Assembly: GCF_021917145.1 (NCBI RefSeq)
Contig: NC_061080.1
Coordinates: forward strand, 5,252,693-5,316,692
Direction: 5' to 3'
DNA from: Hypomesus transpacificus
Taxonomy: Eukaryota; Chordata; Actinopteri; Osmeriformes; Osmeridae
Length of the DNA: 64,000 nucleotides
Part shown: piece after piece, positions 1-47,000 of the stretch
Layout of the letters: each line of letters starts with the position of its first letter
How positions within the stretch are numbered: the stretch's first letter is position 1
Position numbers and translations under genes: made by a program
Notes under the pieces: generated by a model
Told to the model about the DNA's origin: nothing
The model's database searches: none
Seen by the model: only the letters and a program-made list of their open reading frames with translations

Positions 1-708
1 AACCAGTCCTGCAAACTTTTAAACTGACATTTACAAGAAGAGGAAAAACAAAAGTGAAAATGTTTGCAGATAACAAAAGAATTCCATGACAATGTTTACC
101 CTCTTAATAAAGAAGACAACTAGCCTGCATGTTGCCATTGTACCTGTCAAGCTTGCTTTGCACACTCCTCTCCAACACTTGGTCTCTTCTTGCTTATCTA
201 TGAAGTAAGTATGATTAGGACCATATTTGATTAAGCTTTTGGAAAACGAATTGCCTTGTAAACTTATCATTTTTATCTTTATTCATCTATTCTAAATGTT
301 TGCCTTGTGCCGAAACTACATTATTTTGGATAATTAAATGTGTTTCTTTATACTAAGACTCAACTGGTAATATATTTATATCACAGAATTATGGCAAGTG
401 AACAGACCATAATGTAGAGTACATACACTTCAGTACACACTTCATGGTGTGTGCTGTCCTCAAGAGCTTTCATCATTGAGAGGTTTTTTGACAATGCTTC
501 TCTCTTGTGAGGAGAGAGTAGCCTTCATTTACTCAGAATACATTATTATTTTTATAGTAAAGGTTTCATTTCCGACACACTTGAGCCTGCATACTTTGAT
601 CAGTAATTCATGGCTTGTGTATATGTCATTATTGATGCGATTGTTGCATGGACATGCATTTTTAAAACATGCTCAATTATCACTTTTCCATTTTGTTTTC
701 TATTTTAG
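1..708. other. Upstream region and probable 5'-UTR intron of the SecA-like gene
   Basis: AT-rich sequence with no convincing exon or repeat. It ends in a good pyrimidine-rich splice acceptor (AG at 707-708) fourteen bases before the SecA-like start codon, so at least one untranslated 5' exon should lie further upstream. Neither that exon nor a promoter can be placed. Confidence 0.5.
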
Positions 709-722
709 ACTTGACCTGAAAT

Positions 723-3700
723 ATGGCATCGGTCATAATAGATATTCCTTCCCAAAACCCTTTGGATCTAGCATTAAACGCCTGTTCATTTGAAAATGAC
801 GGGGATATCCATGAACTGTTGAAAACTTTGGTCAGAAATAACCAGTGGAGTACAGAAAATGCAACTTGTCTGTTAAAGGGGCTTTTTAAGCGAATAGAGA
901 AGAAAGAAGACAGAGTAAATGCCCAGTTGTGGATGAAAACAGTACTGCATTCCATTCAGATAAACTATGTTACTCCACAACTGAAAGTTGAGGGAGAAAA
1001 GACAATCACTGATCTGATTGATGACCAAAGCAAATCTGATAATGACATCAGCTTAGCTCTCGAAAGTTTATCACTAATAGAAAAAGATATTGAAGAAATC
1101 CTTGAGGAAATTAGTCAGCAACCTTTAAATCAAACGGATGAAAGTGTTTTAAACAACGTAAAAGACATAGTGTCATCTGTCCACAAATGCCCCTCAAAAC
1201 CCAATGGGCCAGACCCACATGGCCTTAAAAAGGTATTGTCTGACCTGTACATAGCTGTGAAAACAACAAAAAAATGGGAACCTCGTCTAACTCAGATGGT
1301 TAGCTGGTGTCTACTGGCTTTGTCTGAATCTGGTTGGCTAATCCAAGTTGGCACTGGAGAAGGAAAGTCATGCATTGTAGCTATGTTTGCTGCTTATCGA
1401 GCCAGAAAAGGACACAATGTAGACATTCTGTCTAGTTCATCAGTGCTCGCAGAGCGTGACATGGAGGACTGGCTTCACTTTTATGAAAAGCTCAAAATAA
1501 CAGTGGACTGCAACACCAAAAAGGTTGAACCTGACGCCATGAAGAAATGTTACAAGAGTAAAGTTGTCTATGGCTCTGCCCAGAGTTTTGCTGGAGACTA
1601 CTTGAGGCATGGCTTCCAGAGGGAGGGGGTGAGAGGTGAAAGGCATTTTGATTGTGCAATCGTGGATGAGGTGGACTCCTTAATGTTAGACAAGGGCCTT
1701 CAGATGGTATACCTAAGCAGTGAAATGCCTGCAATGCAACATCTTAATTCTCTATGGGCATTGATATGGTCCATAGTGAATCAGTACCGTCAGGAGGGCT
1801 CAGAGACAGTAGGGCCCTTCACCACATTCTTTCATGTCATTCTTAAGCACATTCATGTTGATGGAGATTTTGACAAGTCCACCATATTCCAGATGGCGGA
1901 AGACATGGGTACAATTCCAAAAGGATCTGTCGCGGACCTAAGGAGAAATTCAGATGACAATGTTTTACTTACAAAAATAAAAAATGTTGATGCCCAACAG
2001 TTGGCAAAGTTCATGGAAACAGTGGAGAACACATTCCCATCTTGTCACTTTGCGCTGCATATCAAGAATGATAAAGGGGAATTAGAAGAATTAAACACAA
2101 GAGAGCAAGGTGGTGAAAACAACAAACAAAGAGTTCCATTTCTATATGTAAATTCAGGATTCTGTGGTTATATGCATTCTAACATGGAAACTGTCTTCAT
2201 CACTGCAGAGGAGAGGATCAAAGCAAACTTGACATTCACACCATGTAACATAAGCCATGATAACCCAACCTGCTATATTCCTGGGTTCCTTCAAGAACTA
2301 ATCAACAGGAAACTAAGGGTATGGATTGAAAATGCATTTAATGCCAAAACAATGACACTGGGCCATGAGTACATCCTGGAGGGAGATGAAATAGTTCCTG
2401 TGGACTACAGTTGCACTGGTGTGGTCGAGAACAACATGAAATGGTCCGATGGAGTTCAGCAGTTTCTGGAACTGAAACATGAGACCAAGATAAGCAACAT
2501 GTCTATTATCACAAACTTCATGTCCAATGTAGGTTTGTTCCAGAAGTACCAAGGTCAGCTGTATGGAATCACAGGCACTTTGGGAAACCAATTGGAGATT
2601 GATACCTTACAGAAACTCTACACTGGCATAAAAACCTGTGAAATCCCAACTTTCAAACGACAAAAGCTCTTCGAAATTGAGGGACTGATCACTGGTGAAG
2701 AGCAGGAATGGAAACAAAAGATCTGCACAGTTGTTGAGTCACAAATCATTCCAACATCTTACAGGAGTCCCAGAGCTGTTTTGGTCATCTGTGAGACCAT
2801 CAACAGAGCCGAAGCTTTGTGCGCGGCACTTGGTCCCAATGTCCCAAATATAAAGCCCTACACTAACAACAACAAGGACAATACATCAGTCACTAAACAA
2901 AACTTGAAAGCTGGGGATGTAATTGTAGCAACAAATCTGGCTGGTCGTGGTACTGACCTAAAGGTTAGTTATGACGTGAACAATGCTGGAGGTATGTTCG
3001 TATTACAAACTTTCCTGCCAGAAAATGCTAGAGTAGAGAAACAGGCTTTTGGTCGCACTGGGAGGCAGGGAAATCCTGGTTCCTCACAACTCATCATCTG
3101 TACCAATCATATGTCAGAAACCCTGAAAAACATAATGACCCAACTGTGTTCCTTAATTCAAAAGGAGGAAGAGGATCACATCATGCAATACAATTCGACC
3201 AGAGTTGGGACTTTCCAGATAGACATGGCAAAAATGTCCAGAGATATTGTGGTGTCAAATAAATTATCTCAGTACTTGAACAATCATGTCCCAAAACTTC
3301 TAAAGAAGGAAGAGCTATTTTTTGAGTATGTCAAACTGCTAGAAGATGTACACACCAATTACAAAGATTCTAAATTGTATGGATCACTGGTGTCCTCACT
3401 GAATGAGACATGGGGGATGTGGTTGTTGATGAGCTTTAATGAAAGAGATTCAACTGAAGATTTAAAGACAAAGTTGCAAACAGACATACAAAAAGCTAGG
3501 CAAAGACTAGACAACAGACTGGCCCCGACATCAATCACTCACCATTATGTTTTGTTTGGAAATGCTCTCCGTAGCAGTGATAACCTTTCAGAAAGTACAG
3601 ATTCATACACCAAAGCCACGCAAGAAGACCGATGCTGGGTAGCTATTGCTCTGTACAACCGTGCCCTTAATACTTTGAAGAGAAAAGACAGCAACTACAT

Positions 3701-4208
3701 CACTGGTGCTTTGGACGACCTGGAAAATGCTGTGGAGTCACTACAGTTTTACCAAAATCTGATTGTGAACACTATTTTTTACTCAAAATTGGCGACTACA
3801 ACCCCACTTACTGTTACTAACACTAGGCTCGACAAACAGTTAAGAACCAGGCAGCAAGTGCTTGAGTGTTTGAAAGATAACATAAATGAGGCTATTGGAA
3901 AGTTGAAGAGAGCCAGAGACATGGGTGGGAATGTTAGTGTGGACGAAAAATTAATATTTTTCCTTGTACCGCTATACTGTCTGATTCCTTTGGAGGATTT
4001 TGGACAACCAGCGATCCGCCTTTTGACCTCAGATGTTAGAAAGAGGCAGCAGCACCTCAACCACCCCTCATTTGACATCCTGAAAGAGCTACAGGCTCTC
4101 CAATGTCTTGGAATGACCGTGATTTTCACCTTGGATACAGTGTTTTCCCTGGGTGGCTTTCTCTCAAAGATCTTGAAACTCAAGTTAAAATCGAAATTAC
4201 CAGATTAG
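723..4208 (+). CDS. SecA-like preprotein-translocase-type ATPase (intact, single coding exon)
   Basis: This frame encodes 1161 residues. An in-frame TGA at 717-719 fixes the ATG at 723 as the first start. The centre is a full SecA-type DEAD motor: Walker A GTGEGKS (residues 210-216), motif II DEVD (315-318), a PPXD-like insert, the SecA-type signature WSDG (574-577), ITGT (616-619), motif V ATNLAGRGTD (736-745) and motif VI FGRTGRQG with both arginines (776-783). All ATPase motifs look functional. Residues 1-180 are acidic and helical and match nothing I know. Residues 800-1161 are helical and TPR-like, without the bacterial zinc-binding tail. No signal peptide or transit peptide is apparent. 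Bacterial SecA drives secretion through SecYEG; animals lack that role, so the function here is unknown. The eukaryotic splice acceptor, poly(A) signal and neighbours argue against bacterial contamination. The SecA homology is certain; the function is not. Confidence 0.94.
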   Translation: MASVIIDIPSQNPLDLALNACSFENDGDIHELLKTLVRNNQWSTENATCLLKGLFKRIEKKEDRVNAQLWMKTVLHSIQINYVTPQLKVEGEKTITDLIDDQSKSDNDISLALESLSLIEKDIEEILEEISQQPLNQTDESVLNNVKDIVSSVHKCPSKPNGPDPHGLKKVLSDLYIAVKTTKKWEPRLTQMVSWCLLALSESGWLIQVGTGEGKSCIVAMFAAYRARKGHNVDILSSSSVLAERDMEDWLHFYEKLKITVDCNTKKVEPDAMKKCYKSKVVYGSAQSFAGDYLRHGFQREGVRGERHFDCAIVDEVDSLMLDKGLQMVYLSSEMPAMQHLNSLWALIWSIVNQYRQEGSETVGPFTTFFHVILKHIHVDGDFDKSTIFQMAEDMGTIPKGSVADLRRNSDDNVLLTKIKNVDAQQLAKFMETVENTFPSCHFALHIKNDKGELEELNTREQGGENNKQRVPFLYVNSGFCGYMHSNMETVFITAEERIKANLTFTPCNISHDNPTCYIPGFLQELINRKLRVWIENAFNAKTMTLGHEYILEGDEIVPVDYSCTGVVENNMKWSDGVQQFLELKHETKISNMSIITNFMSNVGLFQKYQGQLYGITGTLGNQLEIDTLQKLYTGIKTCEIPTFKRQKLFEIEGLITGEEQEWKQKICTVVESQIIPTSYRSPRAVLVICETINRAEALCAALGPNVPNIKPYTNNNKDNTSVTKQNLKAGDVIVATNLAGRGTDLKVSYDVNNAGGMFVLQTFLPENARVEKQAFGRTGRQGNPGSSQLIICTNHMSETLKNIMTQLCSLIQKEEEDHIMQYNSTRVGTFQIDMAKMSRDIVVSNKLSQYLNNHVPKLLKKEELFFEYVKLLEDVHTNYKDSKLYGSLVSSLNETWGMWLLMSFNERDSTEDLKTKLQTDIQKARQRLDNRLAPTSITHHYVLFGNALRSSDNLSESTDSYTKATQEDRCWVAIALYNRALNTLKRKDSNYITGALDDLENAVESLQFYQNLIVNTIFYSKLATTTPLTVTNTRLDKQLRTRQQVLECLKDNINEAIGKLKRARDMGGNVSVDEKLIFFLVPLYCLIPLEDFGQPAIRLLTSDVRKRQQHLNHPSFDILKELQALQCLGMTVIFTLDTVFSLGGFLSKILKLKLKSKLPD

Positions 4209-5209
4209 TCTACTCAACAATGTTTCCTTCCAGGGAGTCCTGGAATGGCAGCCTTAGGGTATGTTGATTACGACGCCTTCTCCCTTGAAAACATAATACA
4301 CATACTGTATACTTAATATTGGCCCACCATTGGGGATCTTCGTACAAAATGGAAGTTAAAATGTATAATCCATGTATGTATCTGGACATGTATAATATAG
4401 TTGTCCATGTTAACAGTACCAAGGGAACTCGGTGTGTCTGCTAATGAATTGGATAAACTGTTGGCTATGCAAAAAGTGTTTGATGTTGATTCACAAAGTG
4501 TTTTATAATGTTTTTGTCACAAGGGATATGGAAATTGAAAATATTGTAGAATTATAATTGAATGCTCAATTTTCTTTGCACAACCTACAAGCTTGTTTGC
4601 ATGAGGAAATATGAATAAATAAACACAAATCCATCAGTTTACATTTAATACTTGAGTAGCAATAATTATGTCCACTTGATTACAGTGTTTCATGGCTTAA
4701 ACGCTCTTGGGTATATTAAATACATTTAAATAACATTGTTAACATTTGAGACAAACCAGTGTCAAACAAATGTAGTTTGAGTATTAATGGACTTTGTTAG
4801 TACAGTTAGTCAACCAAGTGTAATAATTTGCTCACTATTGGTCATGGTCAATATAGTGTGGTATTTTGGTGGATGTCTTTTTAAGTTTACTTTTATTATT
4901 TTGGTTTTCTCTCAAGTCTATAAAGGCAAATACCCACCTTCACAATGAATTGAATAATGTTTTGTTGTTTCAGAAAGTTATGACATACATTTTTTAATGC
5001 TTTCTGGATGCAAATGATATACTAAACAGATAAAAAATAAAGTCATTTGTGAATGTTTGATGGTGTTTGTAACATGTAATGATCCAAATCAATTCAATAG
5101 TGATGACTGGTTTCCAAACTGTATAGGCCTATGTAGCCAAATATACATTTTTAAACGCTAGATGGTGGCCTAACATAGGCTATATGTTAACATTAACGCC
5201 ATTTGTAAT
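4209..5209 (+). other. 3' UTR of the SecA-like gene and AT-rich spacer
   Basis: AT-rich non-coding sequence. Overlapping AATAAA signals at 4614-4623 are the likely polyadenylation site, about 400 nt after the stop; another AATAAA lies near 5035. No other gene is visible. Confidence 0.6.
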
Positions 5210-5840
5210 TTTACATTTACATTTATTCATTTAGCAGACGCTTTTATCCAAAGCGACTTCCAAGAGAGAGCTTTACAAAGTGCATAGGTCACTGAAAATA
5301 ACAACAAGATAGCCCCAGAGCATTGCGGGTAGCCAAAACAAGCACACATTGTGAACAACAACAAAAATAAGTGCCAAAGGGAAAAACCATAAGAGCGTGT
5401 AGTTAGCAAGTTACAAATAAAACAACATGAATCTGTAAGTGCAAGTGTATCTGTAGAAAAAACGAGCAACAGTAAAAAAAATAAATAAGATTAACTAAAA
5501 AATAGAATACAACAGTTTAAATCAGCTACCACTAACCAACAAGAGCAACAAGTCTCTAAGTAAGTCATTGTGATCCTTGAGGAAACTAGCATTGGGTTCA
5601 GCAAACCATTCCTAAGTACCGTTGTACTCCCTGAACAAGTGTGTCTTGAGCCTTCTCTTGAAGGTGGAAAGACAGTCTGTGTCTCTGATGGCTAATGACT
5701 CATGACTAATGACTAAATGTTAATGTAAATGATGGAGGTGGAGAGTTGATTCCACCACTAGGGGGCCAGGCAGGAGAAGCGCTTGTGTTGGGACCGGGCA
5801 GTCTTGAGCGGTGGGACCACCAGGCGGTTGTCTGTCTTAC
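5210..5840 (-). mobile_element. L2-type LINE 3' fragment (decayed)
   Basis: Read on the minus strand, 5840 to about 5600 gives the degenerate C-terminal end of an L2-like reverse-transcriptase ORF: a WWNQL motif, then FKRRLKTHLF further on, interrupted by at least one stop codon. It ends at 5210-5265 in the tail AAGCGTCTGCTAAATGA followed by repeated ATGTAA. The same tail ends the SINEs elsewhere in this window. It is truncated at its 5' end and not functional. Confidence 0.72.
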
Positions 5841-6624
5841 ATAACCTACAAGCTCAGGACTTGGTTTCTATTGGCAATTAAATATTAGCACTTTTGTGTA
5901 AATATAAGCAATTCTGGGTAAGGATATCAGTTAAGATTTTTTTTTTTTGTGAAGTTGCCAACCTGGAATATTTAGGCTATTTTTTAATATTCATCGTGAT
6001 ACTCCAGACAATGTTTATTACATAAACCTAACACATGAAGGCACATTCTAAAAGGCCTACCACTACAAAGACATCATAACAATTCTTAAATACTTAATTG
6101 GGAAAAACCCTCCCCTTGATCTTGTTTGCTTGCTCCCTCTCTCGCCACCTGGCGTTGTTAATCGTTGCCCAGCCTTAAAGCATTGCGGAGAAATATACAT
6201 TTGAATCTTTCACGAATTTGAAATAAACTCGCACTTTAGGCATTGCACAGCCATATGTGTGCTCTGTTGAGACAACGGATGCTCCTGTCGAAATTATGCT
6301 TTTACTACACCTTTCGAAGTCCTAGTCTCTGTCTATCTGGGGTGGATCAATGCTGGATTCTCTGCTTCATGCATACTCCTCTCCTTTCTCTCAGTCAGCT
6401 ACACTCGCTTGCCTCACACCCGGGGGCGCATCAACCAGCATAGGCGCCTTTCGTTGGCTCCAAGGGGGACTGGATGCGAATATGTTCTAGTCTGGAATGC
6501 AACGGTTTGGACAGTCTGGTTGGAAATGCAGGTGGTGTAATTAGGACGGAAATTAATATCTCCTCTCATTGCGCTGGTCTGAGTGGTAAGCTCGGTGCTT
6601 TGCTTAGCGGCCTGTAAACACAAA
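5841..6624 (+). promoter_or_regulatory. mark1: Spacer and probable mark1 promoter / 5' UTR
   Basis: No coding exon is visible. The last 500 bases, directly upstream of the mark1 start codon, are richer in CpG than the flanks and presumably hold the transcription start and 5' leader. No TATA box or defined start site can be assigned. Confidence 0.4.
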
Positions 6625-41262
<34,638 letters not shown>

Positions 41263-44052
41263 ACGTTTTAAATATATATTTTTTTTTTTTTTCAACAAGC
41301 AAACAAACTAAAGACTATTAATGTACAATGTTGAAATCCGGTAAATGGGTGGGGATCTGAGGGTGAGGGGTCTCGAGTCTCCTCAAGTTCACCTAAACAT
41401 TGACACGCTATGCCGCCATATTGAGAATACCGCTATTCCAGACTACTGCTGTATTGTGTGGTGAAACAAATCATAAAGAAAATACACTCCCATTTATCCT
41501 TCCCAAGGCACATGTGTGTACCCAGAATCAGAATTAACAAGTTTTGAGAACCGATAAGGTAGAAAAGAAAAGAAACCCATCATTGCAATAATATGAGACT
41601 GTTCACACTGATGGCTTGCTCATTTCATTTACATTTGCGCAGGGGGGTTGAAATAAAGACTGCATCGCAAATTTTTCCACATGTACAGTTACAAAAATTG
41701 AGAATGTGTTTTGTCGAGTTACATAGAGTTGTATAAAACAAGTCTCTTCAGCATAACGTCTGCAGGTATTGTATAGTCTTGGTTTCTGTACAGAAAGTGT
41801 ATGTTTATTGTGTCATACTGTAATTTTGGGGGGGTTGGAATTATCTTTCCTTGTATTGTCAACATAATGTGTAGATTGTTTGCCTCCACTGAAATTTTAA
41901 GTTTATTTTTTTATTCTCACAAGGAACAAAAAAACGGCTTATTTCCTTTTTTTTCTTAAATTTTTTTCCTCCCGTATACATAATTATTGAATGACTTGAC
42001 TGAAAAAAAGGAAATTGCATACATACGTACATCCCAAAGCCCTAAGTCATTCCTCTTAATGCACTATTTTGGCCACTTTCATGTTGTTTATCATGAAGCA
42101 GTGCCGAATGGTTATTTTAGCACTACAGTTGACAATGTTCTTTTTATTGCATTGACTTGCATTAGGGATCTTTAAGAAGGCAAACTTGGACCTGGGCAAA
42201 TCCTGCCTTTACACTTAATGGGACTACAATGTTAAACATTATTGAAAGGACCATGATTTGTCCACACGGTAAGCCTTATGTATGCAGTCTTTAGCTTGAC
42301 ATGAATTGCGTAGTCATATTCTTAGGAATAAGCAAATTATTTAACAAAACATAACCATAAATTATGTAAATGTAATCAAATGCTGTCCAATGACAGGCCA
42401 AGAGTTTAGTTATGAGTGCTTTCTGTCATGTTTTGCTTAAGACCGCACAAAGCTTGATACTCAGTGTTAAAACAAAGCTTATTGTCTCTTTAATGGGACT
42501 TTATCAGAGGCCCTAGCACAGGTCATTGATTGATGGTTTATGCTTTATTTTCATTTTATTTGTTCTTCTTGCAATTGTATTTATTCCACCACATTATGCC
42601 TTTTTAATGTGCTGCTTGATATTTCTGAGGCATTCACCTGTACGAGAGGAAAATAGGATTTAACGTTTATTTTTTTAGATTGTTTAAACATTTGTTTTCT
42701 CCCCCACTTTTTAATTAGTGATTGCGATGACAGTATGTCAAAAGAACCACTAGTGCTGGTACATTTCTTCTCGTTATTTTGTACTTAAGTCATGAGGGTT
42801 AACTGTGCAATGGTATTCCATGTTGTATTACTGTAAAGAGCAGCCGGTGTTAGACCACACCCTTAAAAAGTGACAGAGAAGGGAAAACGCCGGATGTCCT
42901 TTTTTGGAAATTAAGGAGGATGTGGGGGTCTGAAAACAAGGTGAAAAGCTGTGACAAACCCTTTGAACCATTTTTGCAAGCTGAAGTGTCACGTCTCTAT
43001 TTGTCTATGAGACATTTTGGGAGATTAACGTCTGGGAGAGTTGGAGAGGGTGGCGTTATTTTATCGTTGCTGTCCAGAAACGACAATTTAAGCCTCGCCA
43101 TGCGTCACTCAAGGGTTAGATAGGTATAAGCAACATGGAAGTCTCTCCAACCTTGCTCTTTGCTAGGCTCGGTGGCTTTTGAATCCATTTTGCTCATACT
43201 TGTGCCAATCCCTCTTTACCTATCTAGACAAGTGCGCATGTGAGAGCTGGAGGGTCGTCCCTGTACAGTGGTGCGTGGCACGGCCGTTGTCGATGCAGGT
43301 TCCCATTTTTCTATGGTACACATCATAGGGAGACTTGTCATGTTGCCTTAGCTGAAGGAGCAGAGGATCAGAAAGGGTTGATGAAATGTAAATGATAACC
43401 CCCCCACCTCTATAAATGCACCCTCCCCCTCTTCCACCGTTCCCCCCCCCTCCCCTCCACAGTCCATCCCCCTCACTTAAACCTCCCCCTCCTCCACCCC
43501 CCTCACCTCACTTACACCTCATCCACTCCAACATACATTCGAGGAAAAGCTTGATGAGTCATCTAGATTCAGTCTCACTGGTGCACAATATTAAAGCTTA
43601 CTTGAAAGGAGTCTCGAGCCAAATGTCTGCTGTCATTTATTCCTGTCTGTGTAGATGTTTGATCAAATCTTTGGTAATACAGAAGAGCTGTAGAGTCTTT
43701 CAGAAAGTACCCAGCGGACATTCCAGAAATACATTTTATGGTAATTCTGATACAAATCTTTTAAAAATAAATTCCATGGGGAAATCGATATTGCCCTCGA
43801 ATTACAGTGGTGCTTAAACATTTAAAAAAGCTATGGGTACCTGAATAAAACAAATGATTCTAATTGTTTTTATATACAGCTATAAATAGACAACTTACTG
43901 CATGTTACATTGTTCTTTCCTTGAAACAGCAAAGTCATTGCAGTCCTAAAGTAGGTACTTACAGATTGATCTTTACATCATACTTTTTGAAATACAGTAG
44001 TCTCATATGTTCCATGGGGTGCCAACAGTGTCTGCCCTTTTTTTCCCTCACT
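41263..44052. other. Convergent 3' UTRs of mark1 (+) and the CK-like gene (-)
   Basis: Plus-strand AATAAA signals occur at 41652-41657 and 43844-43849; a minus-strand AATAAA lies at 43636-43641. If the distal mark1 site is used, the two transcripts overlap by roughly 200 nt. A C-rich low-complexity tract lies at about 43400-43510. No gene is seen in between. Confidence 0.55.
43636..43641 (-). terminator. Poly(A) signal of the CK-like gene
   Basis: AATAAA on the minus strand, about 410 nt after the stop codon; the nearest good candidate. Confidence 0.5.
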
Positions 44053-47000
44053 CTACTTTTGCATAGGCACCAGCTCGTCAATGCTCTGGCCGTTCTCCAG
44101 GCTCTTCTCCATGACAATGAGTAGCTTGACCCCGTCCACCACCAACTGTGTGAGGCTCACCTCATTGAACCCGATGGTAGGCACGTTGCTCACGTTATAC
44201 ACATCCAGCTCGTCTGAGGGGAAGAGGTGAAACACTTGTGTTGAGGAGCGTTGGGTGTCATACGGTCACTTGGTGTTATGCGCATACAGTACGTTATTAG
44301 AAGCACACATAATTGTCATGTTGTGAAATCATGCTTAAAGATGCACACCTTTTGCTGACCTGTTAAAAATGTAATCTACTGTATAATGTTAATTCATAGA
44401 TTTATGGAATTGGCATGAGATTTAATGCAGGCAGGACATTTCTTATATCAATCTGAAGTATTGATTAGAAGATCCGTGGAAACTAGCATAATGCAACTCA
44501 AATGTCAGTTCGACCTTTAGCTACAAATAAGAAGGCTGGTTGCTTGAGTGACCCTAGGAAATGCCACTGCCAATGTGTCAAAGTTAATCTAGAAATATAT
44601 GAATGAAAAAAGGACTCAATCATTGAAAACAAACAAAAACCTTTCTATTAGGAAAACGGGCCAACCATGACCTCATTCATCAGTCATTCTGAACCAGGAA
44701 ATATCTGCACGATTTCCATACCAGATATTGGTTACAGTATGTGCCTGTATGGCTGGGTTACCTGTGTTCTCCATACGGAGGCGCAGTCTCTTGAGGACAT
44801 CCTGTAGACGGTTGTGCGTGAAGAGGTGGGGTAGCCGCACACGGACGCTGGCCCTCAGCCCAGTCCCCACATCGGCCGGGGAGCTGACCACCCAGCCCAG
44901 GTGCTGTTTCCAGATGAACGGGTGCCTCAGCTTCTTGTACAACGCTTCAAGCTGGAGAACCAAGGGAAGTCACAGCCCAGGAAACAACTTAGGGGCCCGC
45001 GTCACAGCATTATATCCAAACTACGTGAACTTTCAGTAGTTTCAGAACTAGAGAGAGTTCATTCGCTCTATGGTTGAGAGAGCGGCTACTAACCACTCAG
45101 GGTACCAACCTTTAGGGTGTTGATGCAAATGCATTTGAATGCTTCTGCGATGTTGGCATCACTCCGCATGGTCACTAACTTGATGTGCTCTTCCATGTTA
45201 ATCCATATGCCCAGACTACAGTCTTTACTGACCCTGTGTAAATACAACCATCATTCGGACAATTCATTGACACCTCTCAGGATTGAAACGGAACAGTAAA
45301 TAGAAAGTGGAATGCATACAAATTCAGCAAAATATTCTGAAATCACTCTGGTTACAATGGTTATCTAACTTTTAGTAGTGTTGGGTCAGTATGGGATTCA
45401 TTGTTTAGGGTCCTATTGATTCCTCCAAACCCTAAGTAATATATAAATCCTGAGTGCATATACCAGTAGAATATCTGTTGTATAGTCAATTTGGACATTT
45501 GGGGTAGTTAAGTTGATGTGTACATGTATGTATGCCTATACAGTATGTAATGTTGATAAGGGATTGGTAAATAATCACTGTTGGAAGCTAGAAAAAATAC
45601 ACCTGTAGCAGTTTTTCAGTGTCTGAATGAATGTAAATACAGATATTTGTTGTGAAAGCAAAAACAACATGTGACTATTAGATTTAGGTCCACAACACTC
45701 AAAACTGACCAGACGGCTCTAGAGTCTGGCCAGTCACGGGCCACACCAGTCCTGAACTGGGACGAAGAGGGGGCGTCTACAATCAGTCCCATTTCCTCTT
45801 GATCCTCTGTCAGTTTCTCCATTGAATACAGCTTCCCTGGGAATTCTTCTGATAGTTGTTCTAAAGCTGGAGGAAGAAAAGTTGACTAAAACTAAATGAT
45901 ACAAGACATTTTTATCCCACCTTGTGTTAGATTTGATTTAAGTAGATTTAATCTGAAAGCTATTTTTTTTGCAAGTTAGCTGTCATTGACAGACACTCCC
46001 ATAGTTCCTACATTAGAATGGCTTTACCTTTTGCCTAAGCCAGTGGTTCTCAACCCTGGTCTTCAGGGACCCCCTGTCCTGCATGTTTCATGTTTCCCTG
46101 CTCAATCACATTTGATTCAAATTAATGGTCGACATCTAAAACATGCATGGCAGAGGGGGTCCCTGAGGACTATGGTCGAGAACTACTGTCCTAAGCAAAG
46201 GTTATTGGCACAAGATTATGCAGTACCTTTTTTCGCCAGTGTGAGGAGCTTTCTTCGTTCTCCACGACTGCAGTGTGTAGGGAAGCAGAAGTCGTCCACA
46301 CAGCGTGCCACAGACACCTCGCAGCTTATAGCGTAGTCTCCATCAAAATCGTCACCTCCCTAGACAAATACAAATGTATCTGTTGTTTGTACTGCTATAA
46401 GGTCATTGTCACAAGTGAGCAGTGAAATAAGCATGGTCAAGTGACTTGGGTGAGATGGTACAATTGGCAACTTTCAGGTTGTTATTTGGTAATATTCAGT
46501 GAATAATAAACATCTAGTGCACACTCTTGCAATGTTTATAAAGCATGTTTACATCATGTTCTATTAGTGCAGTAGAGATGTGAAGAATTGCAGATTATCT
46601 GATGGAGATGTAAGACTGACCAGTCTACCTTTAAATTGTCGTGATTAAAGTCACTCTCCTGTGACTTGCTCATCTTGTGGTCGTGGTAGGCTTCAATGAT
46701 GCGGTCAAAAAAGTCACAGAAGAGAATGTAGGACTGTGCGTCCCCAGCCAGACATCCAACCGATTTAGGACCTGTTAAGTCATCTGTAGGACAAAAACAC
46801 ACACACAAATGTTATAACAAACATAACATTTACATTACATTTACATTACATTTACATTACATTTACATTACATTTACATTTAGCAGATGCTCTTATCCAG
46901 AGCGACTTACAGTAAGTACAGGGACATACCCCCCGAGGCAAGTAGGGTGAATTGCCTTGCCCAAGGACACAACGTTGTTTGACACGGCAGGGAATCAAAC

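Noticed and set aside
723..4208. Bacterial contamination as the source of the SecA-like frame
   Set aside because: It has a eukaryotic splice acceptor just upstream, AATAAA signals downstream and continuous fish repeats and genes on the same sequence; codon use is AT-rich like its surroundings.
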